Shown: positions 1 to 7,368 of the stretch, piece by piece | How positions within the stretch are numbered: the first letter of the stretch is position 1 | Layout: each line of letters opens with the position of its first letter | Source of the DNA: Nitrospirota bacterium | GTDB lineage: Bacteria > Nitrospirota > Thermodesulfovibrionia > Thermodesulfovibrionales > JdFR-88 | NCBI GenBank assembly: GCA_021789215.1 | Contig: JAJYJS010000003.1 | Location: 1 to 49,827 of the forward strand | Direction: 5' to 3' | DNA: 49,827 nucleotides | Notes under the pieces: generated by a model | What the model saw: the letters and a program-made list of their open reading frames with translations, nothing else | The model's database searches: none | Told to the model about the DNA's origin: nothing | Translations under genes and position numbers: made by a program

Positions 1-129
1 TCCAGAATAAGCTCTTCCGGACGGCGACATCAAAAACCGCTGCCAAGGGAAACAGCAATTTCGGTTATAATCCCAATGAGGCAATCAATAAGCATTTCGT
101 TTAGATTTTTACGTGAGGCAACGGGGGGC

Positions 130-154
130 GGGGACGCGCGGTGGGGACGCGCGG
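130..154. repeat. Short tandem direct repeat, 12 bp x 2
   Basis: The 12-mer GGGGACGCGCGG occurs at 130-141 and again at 143-154, one base apart, in the non-coding stretch before the TetR gene. I see no dyad symmetry that would suggest an operator. It may be simple slippage in G+C-rich DNA. Confidence 0.6.
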
Positions 155-182
155 ATGCCGTTAAAACCGGCACGCGTCTTTT

Positions 183-209
183 CAAACAATTGTTTAAAAC
201 ATATGTTAA
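183..209. promoter_or_regulatory. Two adjacent palindromes, PsrA-like operators of the TetR gene
   Basis: CAAAC-AATT-GTTTA (183-196) contains the perfect 12-bp palindrome AAACAATTGTTT (184-195). A second perfect palindrome, AACATATGTT, follows at 198-207. Both cores fit AACAWWTGTT and lie 13 bp apart. The first is close to the (G/C)AAAC-N2-4-GTTT(G/C) consensus known for PsrA, a TetR-family regulator whose C-terminal domain the downstream protein resembles. Their place 10-35 bp before the GTG start suggests autorepression. That role is inferred. Confidence 0.6.
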
Positions 210-218
210 ACTTGAGGC

Positions 219-872
219 GTGAGGGCGGAGCAGACGGACACCAAGAAACAGATACTTGACGCGGCGGAGGCGCTGTTTGCGCGCGAGGGCTACCAGGGGA
301 CGTCGATGCGCGCCATCACGGGCAGCGCCGGGGTGAACGTGGCCGCGGCCAATTACCACTTCGGCTCCAAGGAGGCGCTGCTTGAGGCCGTATTCGAGCG
401 GAGACTCAAGCCTCTAAACGAGGCAAGGCTCAGGAGGCTGAAAGAGATACGCGATGAGGCAAGGCGCACCGGGCGCAGGCCGGACATAAGAGGGGTCCTG
501 CGGGCCTTCATCGAGCCAGCCTTTGAGCTGAGGGAGCGCGGCGGGGCGGAGTTCTCCGCCCTTGCGGGCAGGGCGTTCACAGACCCCGACGGCACCGTGC
601 AGAGGATTTTCCTGCGCCTCATGAGGCCCATCTCTCAGTCGATGATGGAGCTTCTTGCCCTGGCGCTGCCGGAGGTCCCGAAAGAGACTGTCTTCTGGAG
701 ATACCAATTTGTAATCGGTGCGCTGGCCAGGACCACGCGCATATACGGCAACCCCCGGTTCGAGGCGATGAGGCCGGCCCCGGAGGGCGATATCAAGCTC
801 GTCACGGGCCTTCTTATCGACTTCGCGGAGACGGGCATGATGGGAAAATCTCCGGAGGGCGCTGACGCATGA
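219..872 (+). CDS. TetR/AcrR-family transcriptional regulator (PsrA-like C-terminal domain)
   Basis: The 217-aa protein has a canonical TetR N-terminal helix-turn-helix: about residues 7-55, including 'ILDAAEALFAREGYQGTSMR' and 'NVAAANYHFGSKEALL'. The C-terminal part (about 85-200), with 'LPEVPKETVFWRYQFVIGAL', resembles the PsrA/fatty-acid-type ligand domain, so a hydrophobic ligand is plausible but unproven. The GTG start is chosen because the HTH begins 8 residues later. No strong Shine-Dalgarno precedes it. The stop overlaps the next ATG (ATGA), so it is co-translated with an MFS exporter, as expected for a local efflux repressor. Two operator-like palindromes lie just upstream. Confidence 0.9.
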   Translation: MRAEQTDTKKQILDAAEALFAREGYQGTSMRAITGSAGVNVAAANYHFGSKEALLEAVFERRLKPLNEARLRRLKEIRDEARRTGRRPDIRGVLRAFIEPAFELRERGGAEFSALAGRAFTDPDGTVQRIFLRLMRPISQSMMELLALALPEVPKETVFWRYQFVIGALARTTRIYGNPRFEAMRPAPEGDIKLVTGLLIDFAETGMMGKSPEGADA

Positions 873-2128
873 GCGGCATGAAAAACATACTCCGGGCGCT
901 AAGGCACAGGAACTACCGCCTTTTTTTCGCGGGCCAGGGCGTCTCGCTCGTTGGCACCTGGATGCAGCGCGTGGCCGTAAGCTGGCTGGTGTACCGCCTG
1001 AGCCATTCAGTGATGCTGCTTGGCATTGTTGGGTTCGCAGGCCAGCTGCCCACGTTTCTTCTGGCCCCGCTGGCAGGGGCCATTGCGGACAGGAGCAACC
1101 GCTACCGCTTCATAATAGTCCTCCAGGCGCTGGAGATGGTCCAGGCCTTTGTGCTGGCCTTTCTTGTGCTCACCGGGGCCATACAGGTGTGGCACATAAT
1201 CGCGCTCAGCATATTTCTTGGTGTGGTAAGCTCCTTCGAGATACCCATGCGCCAGTCGTTCATAATCGACATGCTGGAGGACAGGGGGGACCTGGGCAAC
1301 GCGATAGCGCTGAACTCCTCGCTGGTAAACGGCGCGAGGCTCCTGGGGCCCACCGTGGCCGGGGTGCTGATTGCCGCCGCGGGCGAGGGGATGTGCTTTC
1401 TTGTAAACGGGATAAGCTATATGGCGGTATTGGCCGCGCTTTTGGCCATGCGGATAAAAAAGAAGGAGAGAAAGGGCAAGGCCCCCAAAAATGTCCTTCA
1501 GTCTGTCCGCGAGGGCTTTTCGTATGCGTTCGGCTTCCCGCCGATAAAGGCGGTGCTGTTGCTTCTGGCCGTGGTCAACCTGGTGGGGATGCCGTTCCGC
1601 ATGCTCCTGCCCGTCTTCGCGGCCCGGATACTCCACGGCGGGGCCAATACGCTGGGCTTCCTTACGGGGGCGACCGGCGCAGGGGCCCTGGCGGGGGCTG
1701 TCTACCTGGCATCGAGAAAAAGCGTTATAGGGCTTGGAAGGATAATAGTCGTCTCTTCGTGCATCTTCGGGGCGTCGTTAATGCTCTTTGCGCTCTCTGA
1801 AAACGTATGGGTCTCCCTTGGCCTTATGGCCATGACGGGGTTCGGGATGATGGTGCAGATGGCGGCAAGCAATACCGTCTTGCAGACCATTGTGGAGGAC
1901 GACAAGCGGGGCAGGATCATGAGCTTCTTCACGATGTCCTTCATGGGGATGGCGCCCTTCGGGAGCCTTCTGGCAGGCTCCGTGGCAAACAGGATAGGTG
2001 CGCCGGACACAGTCCTTATCGGGGGGCTCTGCTCCATAGCCGCGGCGCTGCTTTTCGCAGGCAGGCTTCCGCTCATCCGCGAGCAGGTCCGCCCGCTTTA
2101 CGAGAGCAAGGGGATAATCGCAAAATAA
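869..2128 (+). CDS. MFS transporter, MFS_3/EntS-like exporter
   Basis: The 419-aa inner-membrane protein has about 12 hydrophobic segments. The N-terminal 'ALRHRNYRLFFAGQGVSLVGTWMQRVAVSWLVYRL' (written here in part) is typical of the MFS_3 family (EntS-like and macrolide-efflux-like exporters). The loop 'LAGAIADRSNRYR' after TM2-3 is the MFS motif A equivalent. Its ATG lies inside the stop of the TetR gene, so the pair forms an operon and the substrate is probably the inducer of that repressor. Substrate identity cannot be read from sequence. The length is normal for the family. Confidence 0.9.
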   Translation: MSGMKNILRALRHRNYRLFFAGQGVSLVGTWMQRVAVSWLVYRLSHSVMLLGIVGFAGQLPTFLLAPLAGAIADRSNRYRFIIVLQALEMVQAFVLAFLVLTGAIQVWHIIALSIFLGVVSSFEIPMRQSFIIDMLEDRGDLGNAIALNSSLVNGARLLGPTVAGVLIAAAGEGMCFLVNGISYMAVLAALLAMRIKKKERKGKAPKNVLQSVREGFSYAFGFPPIKAVLLLLAVVNLVGMPFRMLLPVFAARILHGGANTLGFLTGATGAGALAGAVYLASRKSVIGLGRIIVVSSCIFGASLMLFALSENVWVSLGLMAMTGFGMMVQMAASNTVLQTIVEDDKRGRIMSFFTMSFMGMAPFGSLLAGSVANRIGAPDTVLIGGLCSIAAALLFAGRLPLIREQVRPLYESKGIIAK

Positions 2129-2135
2129 TTGATGA

Positions 2136-2141
2136 TATAAT
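2136..2141 (+). promoter_or_regulatory. -10 box TATAAT five bases before the ATG (leaderless-type)
   Basis: A perfect TATAAT ends 5 nt before the ATG at 2147, and no Shine-Dalgarno is visible. Transcription would start at or next to the start codon. This argues against the upstream in-frame TTG at 2141, which would lie inside the -10 box. No good -35 is seen. Confidence 0.45.
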
Positions 2142-2146
2142 TGAAA

Positions 2147-3157
2147 ATGCCCATCAAACTGATAATATTCGACCTGGACGGCACGCTCGTGAACTCCCTC
2201 ACCGACCTCACCATAGCGCTAAACAGGGCTTTTCAGGCAAACGGGCTGCCCCCGCTGTCTGAAGAGAGGGTAAGGGGGCTTGTGGGCGAGGGCATTACGA
2301 GGCTAATCGAAAAGGCCCTCCCGGCCCGCGCGCTGGGGCTTAGGGAGAAGGTGCTGCAAGGGTTTCTCGATTACTATTCCAGCCATCTTCTGGACAATAC
2401 CAGGGCTTATCCGGGTGTGGCCGAAATGCTTTCCAACCTCGAAGGTTTCCGGAAGGCGGTCATATCGAACAAGAGGTCTCCGTACACGAAGAAGATACTT
2501 GAGGGGCTTGGCATTGCGCGGCATTTCGACCTCATTGCCGGCCCGGACACGGTAAATGAAAAAAAACCCTCGCCGGAGCCTGTCTTCCATGTGTTAAGGA
2601 CGTTGGGGATAGACCCCGCAGAGACGATAATGGTAGGGGACAGCCCTCTGGACGTCGAGGCCGGAAAAAAGGCCGGGCTCAGGCGCACAGTTGCCGTGAC
2701 CTACGGCTACAATGAGGACGCGAGGCTTGCTGAGGCCGATTATCTGATAGACAGCATAGACCTGCTGATCCCGATGCTATACAAGAAGGAGCCGATGCTT
2801 GAGCGCCGGAAATCGCCCCGCTACCAGGCCACGGCGGAGTTCCAGGAGTATTTCTCGCTCCGGGTGCGGATCGGGGGCGAATATATCCCGGCTGTGTTTG
2901 TGGACCTGAGCCTGGGCGGGATGAGATTCGAGTGCCCCATCCCCTTTAACAACGGCGAGAGGATAGACTGCATCATTTCGGCCCCCAGGTCCCTGAACAA
3001 GGAGGTCGTCCTGAAGCTTGAGGCCGCACACTGCCATCCGCTCGATCCAGGTTTCATGGTGGCGGGCAGAATCCTGGAAATCGATGATGAGACCTGGTTC
3101 CGGGTGCTGCGCAAGGTCTACGACTTCATAGAGAAGCGCAGGGGCGATCTTTACTAG
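2147..3157 (+). CDS. HAD phosphatase (phosphoglycolate phosphatase-like) fused to a C-terminal PilZ domain
   Basis: 336 aa. Residue numbers here count from the in-frame TTG two codons upstream. Residues 1-210 are a complete class-IA HAD hydrolase: motif I 'FDLDGTLVNS' (nucleophile Asp11, Asp13), motif II around 'VISNKR', motif III Lys in 'NEKKPSPEP', and motif IV 'MVGDSPLDVEAGKKAG'. The closest family is Gph (2-phosphoglycolate phosphatase). Residues about 221-338 add a PilZ-like domain with both c-di-GMP signatures: RxxxR (Arg223-Arg227 in 'RRKSPRY') and DxSxxG (Asp255-Ser257-Gly260 in 'DLSLGG'). The reading frame is continuous, with no stop or second start at the junction. This suggests a soluble phosphatase whose activity or partners respond to c-di-GMP; the link is inferred. 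ATG 2147 is preferred because TATAAT overlaps the TTG. Confidence 0.88.
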   Translation: MPIKLIIFDLDGTLVNSLTDLTIALNRAFQANGLPPLSEERVRGLVGEGITRLIEKALPARALGLREKVLQGFLDYYSSHLLDNTRAYPGVAEMLSNLEGFRKAVISNKRSPYTKKILEGLGIARHFDLIAGPDTVNEKKPSPEPVFHVLRTLGIDPAETIMVGDSPLDVEAGKKAGLRRTVAVTYGYNEDARLAEADYLIDSIDLLIPMLYKKEPMLERRKSPRYQATAEFQEYFSLRVRIGGEYIPAVFVDLSLGGMRFECPIPFNNGERIDCIISAPRSLNKEVVLKLEAAHCHPLDPGFMVAGRILEIDDETWFRVLRKVYDFIEKRRGDLY

Positions 3158-3174
3158 CAGGGTCAAAATTATTT

Positions 3175-3196
3175 GTCATTGCGAGCGAAGCAATCC
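3175..3196. repeat. Dispersed repeat fragment, 'TCATTGCGAGCGAAGCAATC' type
   Basis: The fragment reads GTCATTGCGAGCGAAGCAATCC and has imperfect dyad symmetry (GGATTGC/GCAATGAC ends). The same ends recur at 14414-14448. Similar intergenic repeats are common in many proteobacterial and Nitrospirota genomes. Both copies lie just downstream of genes. Confidence 0.6.
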
Positions 3197-3200
3197 AAAA

Positions 3201-3230
3201 AAAAGGGCAATCCGGCCGGATTGCCCTTTT
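3201..3230. terminator. Bidirectional intrinsic terminator between the HAD-PilZ gene and rnfB
   Basis: A perfect 30-bp palindrome with the stem GGGCAATCC-GGCC-GGATTGCCC is flanked by an A-run on the left and a T-run on the right. It can therefore terminate both the plus-strand HAD-PilZ transcript and the minus-strand rnf transcript. The stem uses the same GCAATCC/GGATTGC words as the adjacent dispersed repeat. Confidence 0.9.
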
Positions 3231-3252
3231 TTTTGTTAATTTCAGCCGGTAA

Positions 3253-4446
3253 TCAGGCCGCTGTGGCCGCCGCCTTTGCCGCCTTTTTGGCCTTCGCCGC
3301 CTCGAATATCGCGGGGGCGTTGAACGTGCCGTCAATGGCCTGCACAGGGCACTTGGCCGTGCATATCCCGCAGCCGATGCACTTTTCGGCGTTGATAGTG
3401 TGCTTTTTCTTCAGCTCGCCAGACGCGGCGTCAACGGGGCACACCTTGGCGCAGGCGTTGCAGCCAATGCAGTTGTCCATGATAAAGGCCTTGGACCTGT
3501 GCGGTATGAAGTCCTTTATCGCCCCAGTCGGGCATTTTTTGGCGCAAAGCCCGCAGACCTTGCACTTGTTGATGTCAATCCTTGCCACGTTGTTCGAGAC
3601 GGAAACGGCCTCGAACGGGCATACCTTTGCGCACATCCCGCAGGCTATGCAGCCCACCTGGCAGTTCTTCCTGGTGTCCAGGCCCTTGTCCTTCGAATGG
3701 CAGGCCACCAGCACCTCCCTGGAGGCGGGCAGGACCTCTATGACCTTCACGGGGCAGGCCGCCTCGCACTTGCGGCAGCCCGTGCATTTTGTTATGTCCA
3801 CAAAAGGCAGGTTGTCTTCCGTCATGGTTATCGCGCCGAACGGGCAGACGCTGGCGCATGTGCCATAGCCCAGACAGCCGTAACGGCAGGCCTTGTCCCC
3901 TCCGCCCGCTATCATCGCGGCGCGGCAATCCGGGATGCCCTCATACCTGTACCTTTTCAAGGACAGGCTGCTGCCGCCCTGGCACATTATGCGGGCGAAC
4001 TCAGGCTCCTTCGCAATGGCCTTCTTGCCCGTAATGGCCGCAACCTGCTCGGCCACCGGGGCCTTGCCGGGGGCGCAAAGATTGGGCGCGACATCCGGGT
4101 TGGACACAACGGCCTCCGCATATCCCTGGCAACCCGCGAACCCGCATGCGCCGCAGTTGGCACCAGGAAGCGAGTTCCTGACCTGCTCCACCTTGGGGTC
4201 TATCTTGACCGCGAATTTCTGGGCGGCGATGGCAAGCCCCAGCCCGAACAGCAGGCCCAACCCGCCAAGGAACGCCACCGTGAACTTGATGACCTCCCCG
4301 GCTCCGCCAGAAGACTCCGCGGCGGCGCTGGCCTGTCCGGCAGCCTGCCCGGCGGCCTCCGCCAAGGGGGTTATGGCATGGGAGCTTACCGCCTTTACAA
4401 TCTCGCTCACCATCCCGAGGATGTTCAATCCCTCATGTAAGAACAT
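3253..4446 (-). CDS. rnfB: Rnf complex subunit RnfB, expanded polyferredoxin form
   Basis: RnfB passes electrons within the membrane Rnf (ferredoxin:NAD+ oxidoreductase) complex. The 397-aa protein is about twice the length of E. coli RsxB. It has an Ala-rich N-terminus (1-50), one TM segment (about 53-76), and the RnfB Fe-S domain 'GANCGACGFAGC' (Cys98, 101, 106 plus a later Cys). Six CxxCxxCxxxC(P)-type motifs follow, from 'CRYGCLGYGTCASVCP' to 'CIGCGICTAKCP', enough for up to about six further [4Fe-4S] clusters. The last 20 residues are Ala/Lys-rich. It is the last gene of rnfCDGEAB and lies 66 bp after rnfA. The upstream sequence AGGGGTGAAAT supplies a Shine-Dalgarno for the ATG. Confidence 0.95.
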   Translation of the reverse strand: MFLHEGLNILGMVSEIVKAVSSHAITPLAEAAGQAAGQASAAAESSGGAGEVIKFTVAFLGGLGLLFGLGLAIAAQKFAVKIDPKVEQVRNSLPGANCGACGFAGCQGYAEAVVSNPDVAPNLCAPGKAPVAEQVAAITGKKAIAKEPEFARIMCQGGSSLSLKRYRYEGIPDCRAAMIAGGGDKACRYGCLGYGTCASVCPFGAITMTEDNLPFVDITKCTGCRKCEAACPVKVIEVLPASREVLVACHSKDKGLDTRKNCQVGCIACGMCAKVCPFEAVSVSNNVARIDINKCKVCGLCAKKCPTGAIKDFIPHRSKAFIMDNCIGCNACAKVCPVDAASGELKKKHTINAEKCIGCGICTAKCPVQAIDGTFNAPAIFEAAKAKKAAKAAATAA

Positions 4447-4512
4447 TTTTTATTTCACCCCTTTATTTTTTAAATTTTTAAACTACTTTATTTACTTATT
4501 CTACCAATTCAG

Positions 4513-5094
4513 CTAAAGCGTTATCAAACCGGAAAACCCTATGAACGCGAGGGCTATAAGCCCCGTAAGGACAAACGATATGGGAAGCCCCCTGAACGGC
4601 TTGGGAACGTCCGCCAGTTCCAGTTTTTCCCTTATGCTGGCCATTATGATAAGGGCCAGGCTGAAGCCCAGGCCGGAGCCCAGGCCAAAGACGAGCGACT
4701 CTATGAAGGTATAGTTGGAATCCGCGCTGATGAGGGGGACGGCAAGGATGATGCAGTTTGTGACGATAAGGGCGAGGTAGATGCCGAGCTTGTAGTAAAG
4801 CCCGGGCGACACCTTCCTCATCATCGTGTCCGCCGCCTGGACGAAGCCCGCGATTATGGCTATGAAGACCAGAATCTTGAGGAACTCCAGGTGAAAAGGC
4901 ACCATTACCATGTTATAGGCGACCCAGTTTAGGGCCGCGCTGATGACCATGACGGCGGTAAAAGTCATGCTCATGCCGATGGCCGTGTCCATCTTCTTGG
5001 TGACGCCAAAGAAGATGCACAGCCCCAGATAGCGGGTAAAAACAAAGTTGTTGACGAGTGATGCGGCTACTATAAGCTCAAAAAGTTTTACCAT
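4513..5094 (-). CDS. rnfA: Rnf complex membrane subunit RnfA
   Basis: 193 aa, normal length, with about six TM helices. The N-terminus 'ELIVAASLVNNFVFTRYLGLCIFFGV' (quoted in part) contains the conserved Asn-Asn-Phe and Leu-Gly-Leu-Cys region typical of RnfA/NqrE. The conserved Cys in TM1 takes part in the intramembrane [2Fe-2S] cluster shared with RnfE in studied Rnf/Nqr complexes. The gene lies 14 bp after rnfE in the same minus-strand operon. Confidence 0.95.
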   Translation of the reverse strand: MVKLFELIVAASLVNNFVFTRYLGLCIFFGVTKKMDTAIGMSMTFTAVMVISAALNWVAYNMVMVPFHLEFLKILVFIAIIAGFVQAADTMMRKVSPGLYYKLGIYLALIVTNCIILAVPLISADSNYTFIESLVFGLGSGLGFSLALIIMASIREKLELADVPKPFRGLPISFVLTGLIALAFIGFSGLITL

Positions 5095-5108
5095 TGCAGT
5101 TTACCCCC

Positions 5109-5744
5109 TTAGTGTCCGCCGCCGGAGGCGCCATGGCCCCCGAAGAACCTGATGTCTATCCAGTTGAAAAAGCCCATGAGAAGCCCGACGGCGAAAAACC
5201 CGCCCGCGGGCAGAACGAACAGAAGGATGGGCTTGGTGCTGACCAGCTGGTAATCCCAGAGGGCCCCCTTGCCTATAAGCTCGCGGAAGAAGCTGATAAC
5301 CACAAGCGCTATCAGGAAGCCGATGCCCATGCCCAGGCCGTCGAAAAGTGACGGCACAACCTTGTTCTTGCTCGCAAAAAGCTCCGCCCTGGAAAGTATG
5401 ATGGCGAAGGCGACTATCAGCTGAAGATAGAGCCCTATCTGCTTGTACAGGGAATAGGAGTACGCCTCGAGCAGGAGGTTGGCCACCGTGACCCAGGTGC
5501 CGATTATGAGTATGTACGCTGGGAGCCTTATCCTTGAGTGGATGAATTTCCTTACGAACGAAACCGAAATGTTCGCCATCGTCTGGACGAAGAAAACGCC
5601 TATGCCCATCAGAAAGCCGCTTTTCAGGCTGTTCGTGACGGCAACGGAAGGACAGAGGCTCAGGGCGACCCTGAAGACCGGGTTCTCCCCGAAGATGCCG
5701 TTTTTAAGAAGACCTATATAGCTGGTTTTGCCTGCGGCGCTCAC
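5109..5744 (-). CDS. rnfE: Rnf complex membrane subunit RnfE
   Basis: 211 aa, about six TM helices, RnfE/NqrD family. The N-terminal 'NPVFRVALSLCPSVAVTNSL' is the family signature and holds the conserved Cys that pairs with RnfA around the intramembrane [2Fe-2S] cluster. The start overlaps the rnfG stop by four bases (GTGA), indicating translational coupling. The C-terminal GGHGASGGGH is His/Gly-rich. Confidence 0.95.
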   Translation of the reverse strand: MSAAGKTSYIGLLKNGIFGENPVFRVALSLCPSVAVTNSLKSGFLMGIGVFFVQTMANISVSFVRKFIHSRIRLPAYILIIGTWVTVANLLLEAYSYSLYKQIGLYLQLIVAFAIILSRAELFASKNKVVPSLFDGLGMGIGFLIALVVISFFRELIGKGALWDYQLVSTKPILLFVLPAGGFFAVGLLMGFFNWIDIRFFGGHGASGGGH

Positions 5745-6307
5745 TGGCTCACCCCCTGATATTTCTTGATTAGGAATTCAACGCCCGTCCTGACGCCCTT
5801 TGTCGCCGCCCGGCTGGATATCGTGGCGCCCGAGACCGCCTCTATCTTGTTGGGGTCGGGCAGCTTTACCACCTCCAGCTGGTCGAGCGCCTTGCCCTTG
5901 AAACGGTCCTGGAAATACTGCTTGCCTATATCGTCTCCAAGGCCAGGCGTCTCCTCCTGGTGGAGTATGTTTATCGCCTTTATCTTCATGTCGGTGCCCA
6001 CGGCCACCAGCAGGTTTATTATGCTCGAATAGCCCTTGCTGTAAGAGGAGGCTATGTAGCCCAGCACCTTTCCGTCCTTGTCCTTTGCGACGTAGTATTC
6101 GGCCATCTTGCCCTCCATCGGCTCGTAGGTGCCCTGGACGGCTATGTTAGAGGCCTCCGGCATCAGCGACTTGAGGGCTTTTTCCTTTTCAATCGCCTCG
6201 TTTCTTTCTATCTTCGGCTTGGCGTTGGCATACACGAGAGACAGTATGACGCCCGATACTATGAAGACCACCATGAGATTGAGGGTTATCTTTATTATCT
6301 CTTTCAC
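5741..6307 (-). CDS. rnfG: Rnf complex FMN-binding subunit RnfG
   Basis: 188 aa with one N-terminal TM helix (about 6-27) and a periplasmic FMN-binding domain. The flavinylation motif is visible in 'AVSGATISSRA' near residue 150; FMN joins the Thr of SGAT in characterised RnfG/NqrC, usually by ApbE, which is not in this window. The GTG start overlaps the rnfD stop (GTGA). Length and position are normal for the family. Confidence 0.95.
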   Translation of the reverse strand: MKEIIKITLNLMVVFIVSGVILSLVYANAKPKIERNEAIEKEKALKSLMPEASNIAVQGTYEPMEGKMAEYYVAKDKDGKVLGYIASSYSKGYSSIINLLVAVGTDMKIKAINILHQEETPGLGDDIGKQYFQDRFKGKALDQLEVVKLPDPNKIEAVSGATISSRAATKGVRTGVEFLIKKYQGVSQ

Positions 6308-7353
6308 GCCCTGGCCTCCTTCCTCGTGCCGAAGGGCCTGGTCTTCATGTACCTGTCAAGCAGCGGCGCAAAACAGTTCATAAGGAGAATGGCGAACATC
6401 ACGCCCTCCGGGAAACCGCCGATGAGCCTTATCAGGCAGGTAATGAGACCGCAGCCTATGCCAAAAAGTATCTGCGCGCTGCGCAGCGAGGGCCCCGTGA
6501 CATAATCGGTCGCCATGAAGAACGCGCCCAGCATGAGGCCGCCGCTCATGAGGTGGAGCACCGGGTCCCCGGCGAAAAGCAGAAGCTTGCCGGTCTCCGG
6601 GTCTTTCCCGCCGAATATCCAGGTGACTATCGCGACCGTGCCCAGGAAGGAGATCGGGATATGCCATGTTATGTATTTTTTCGCAAGGAGGTACAGGCCG
6701 CCTATGAGGAGGGCTATGACGGACGCCTCGCCTATGGAGCCCGCCCTGTGCCCTATGAACATCTGAAGGTACATGCTGCCCTTGGAACCGAACACCTCCA
6801 TGAGCTTGCCGGCCCCCTCCTCCTTGAGAATCCCAAGCGGGGTGGCCGTGGTCTGCGCGTCCATCCCGAGGAAAGCGGCGGAGGGCTTTATCCATATGGT
6901 CATGGCCCTGGGCCAGGAGACCAGCAGGAAGGCCCTGCCGATGAGCGCCGGGTTGAATATGTTGAACCCGAGCCCCCCGAACAACGCCTTGGTTATGACG
7001 ATGGCAAACAGCGAGCCCAGCACCGGCAGGTGCAGGAGGAACGGGTTCACCGACCAGATGCTCGCCGGAAGGTTCATGCCGAGCAGGAGCCCCGTCAGGA
7101 ACGCGCTGCCGTCGGATATGGTCTGGGGCTTGTCCAGCGCCTTGTTCATCAGGTACTCGAACCCCACGCAGGACACTATGCAGAGCGCCGTAATGGCAAG
7201 CGCCCTGGGGCCGAAGAAGTAAATCCCCATCACAAGCGCGGGCAGGAGGCTTATGCTCACCGTCCACATTATCCTGCTTACGGACACCTCGCTCCGGATA
7301 TGCGGACTGACCGATACTATCAATCTCTGTTGCTGCTGGCTTGTAGCGGACAT
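6304..7353 (-). CDS. rnfD: Rnf complex membrane flavoprotein RnfD
   Basis: 349 aa, polytopic, RnfD/NqrB family. 'FNPALIGRAF' (about 133-142) and 'TTATPLG' (168-174) are family landmarks; the Thr within the latter is the probable covalent FMN site. The gene starts 15 bp after the rnfC stop and overlaps rnfG by four bases. With RnfG it carries electrons across the membrane as part of the ion-pumping path. Confidence 0.95.
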   Translation of the reverse strand: MSATSQQQQRLIVSVSPHIRSEVSVSRIMWTVSISLLPALVMGIYFFGPRALAITALCIVSCVGFEYLMNKALDKPQTISDGSAFLTGLLLGMNLPASIWSVNPFLLHLPVLGSLFAIVITKALFGGLGFNIFNPALIGRAFLLVSWPRAMTIWIKPSAAFLGMDAQTTATPLGILKEEGAGKLMEVFGSKGSMYLQMFIGHRAGSIGEASVIALLIGGLYLLAKKYITWHIPISFLGTVAIVTWIFGGKDPETGKLLLFAGDPVLHLMSGGLMLGAFFMATDYVTGPSLRSAQILFGIGCGLITCLIRLIGGFPEGVMFAILLMNCFAPLLDRYMKTRPFGTRKEARA

Positions 7354-7368
7354 TTTTCTATCAGTCTC

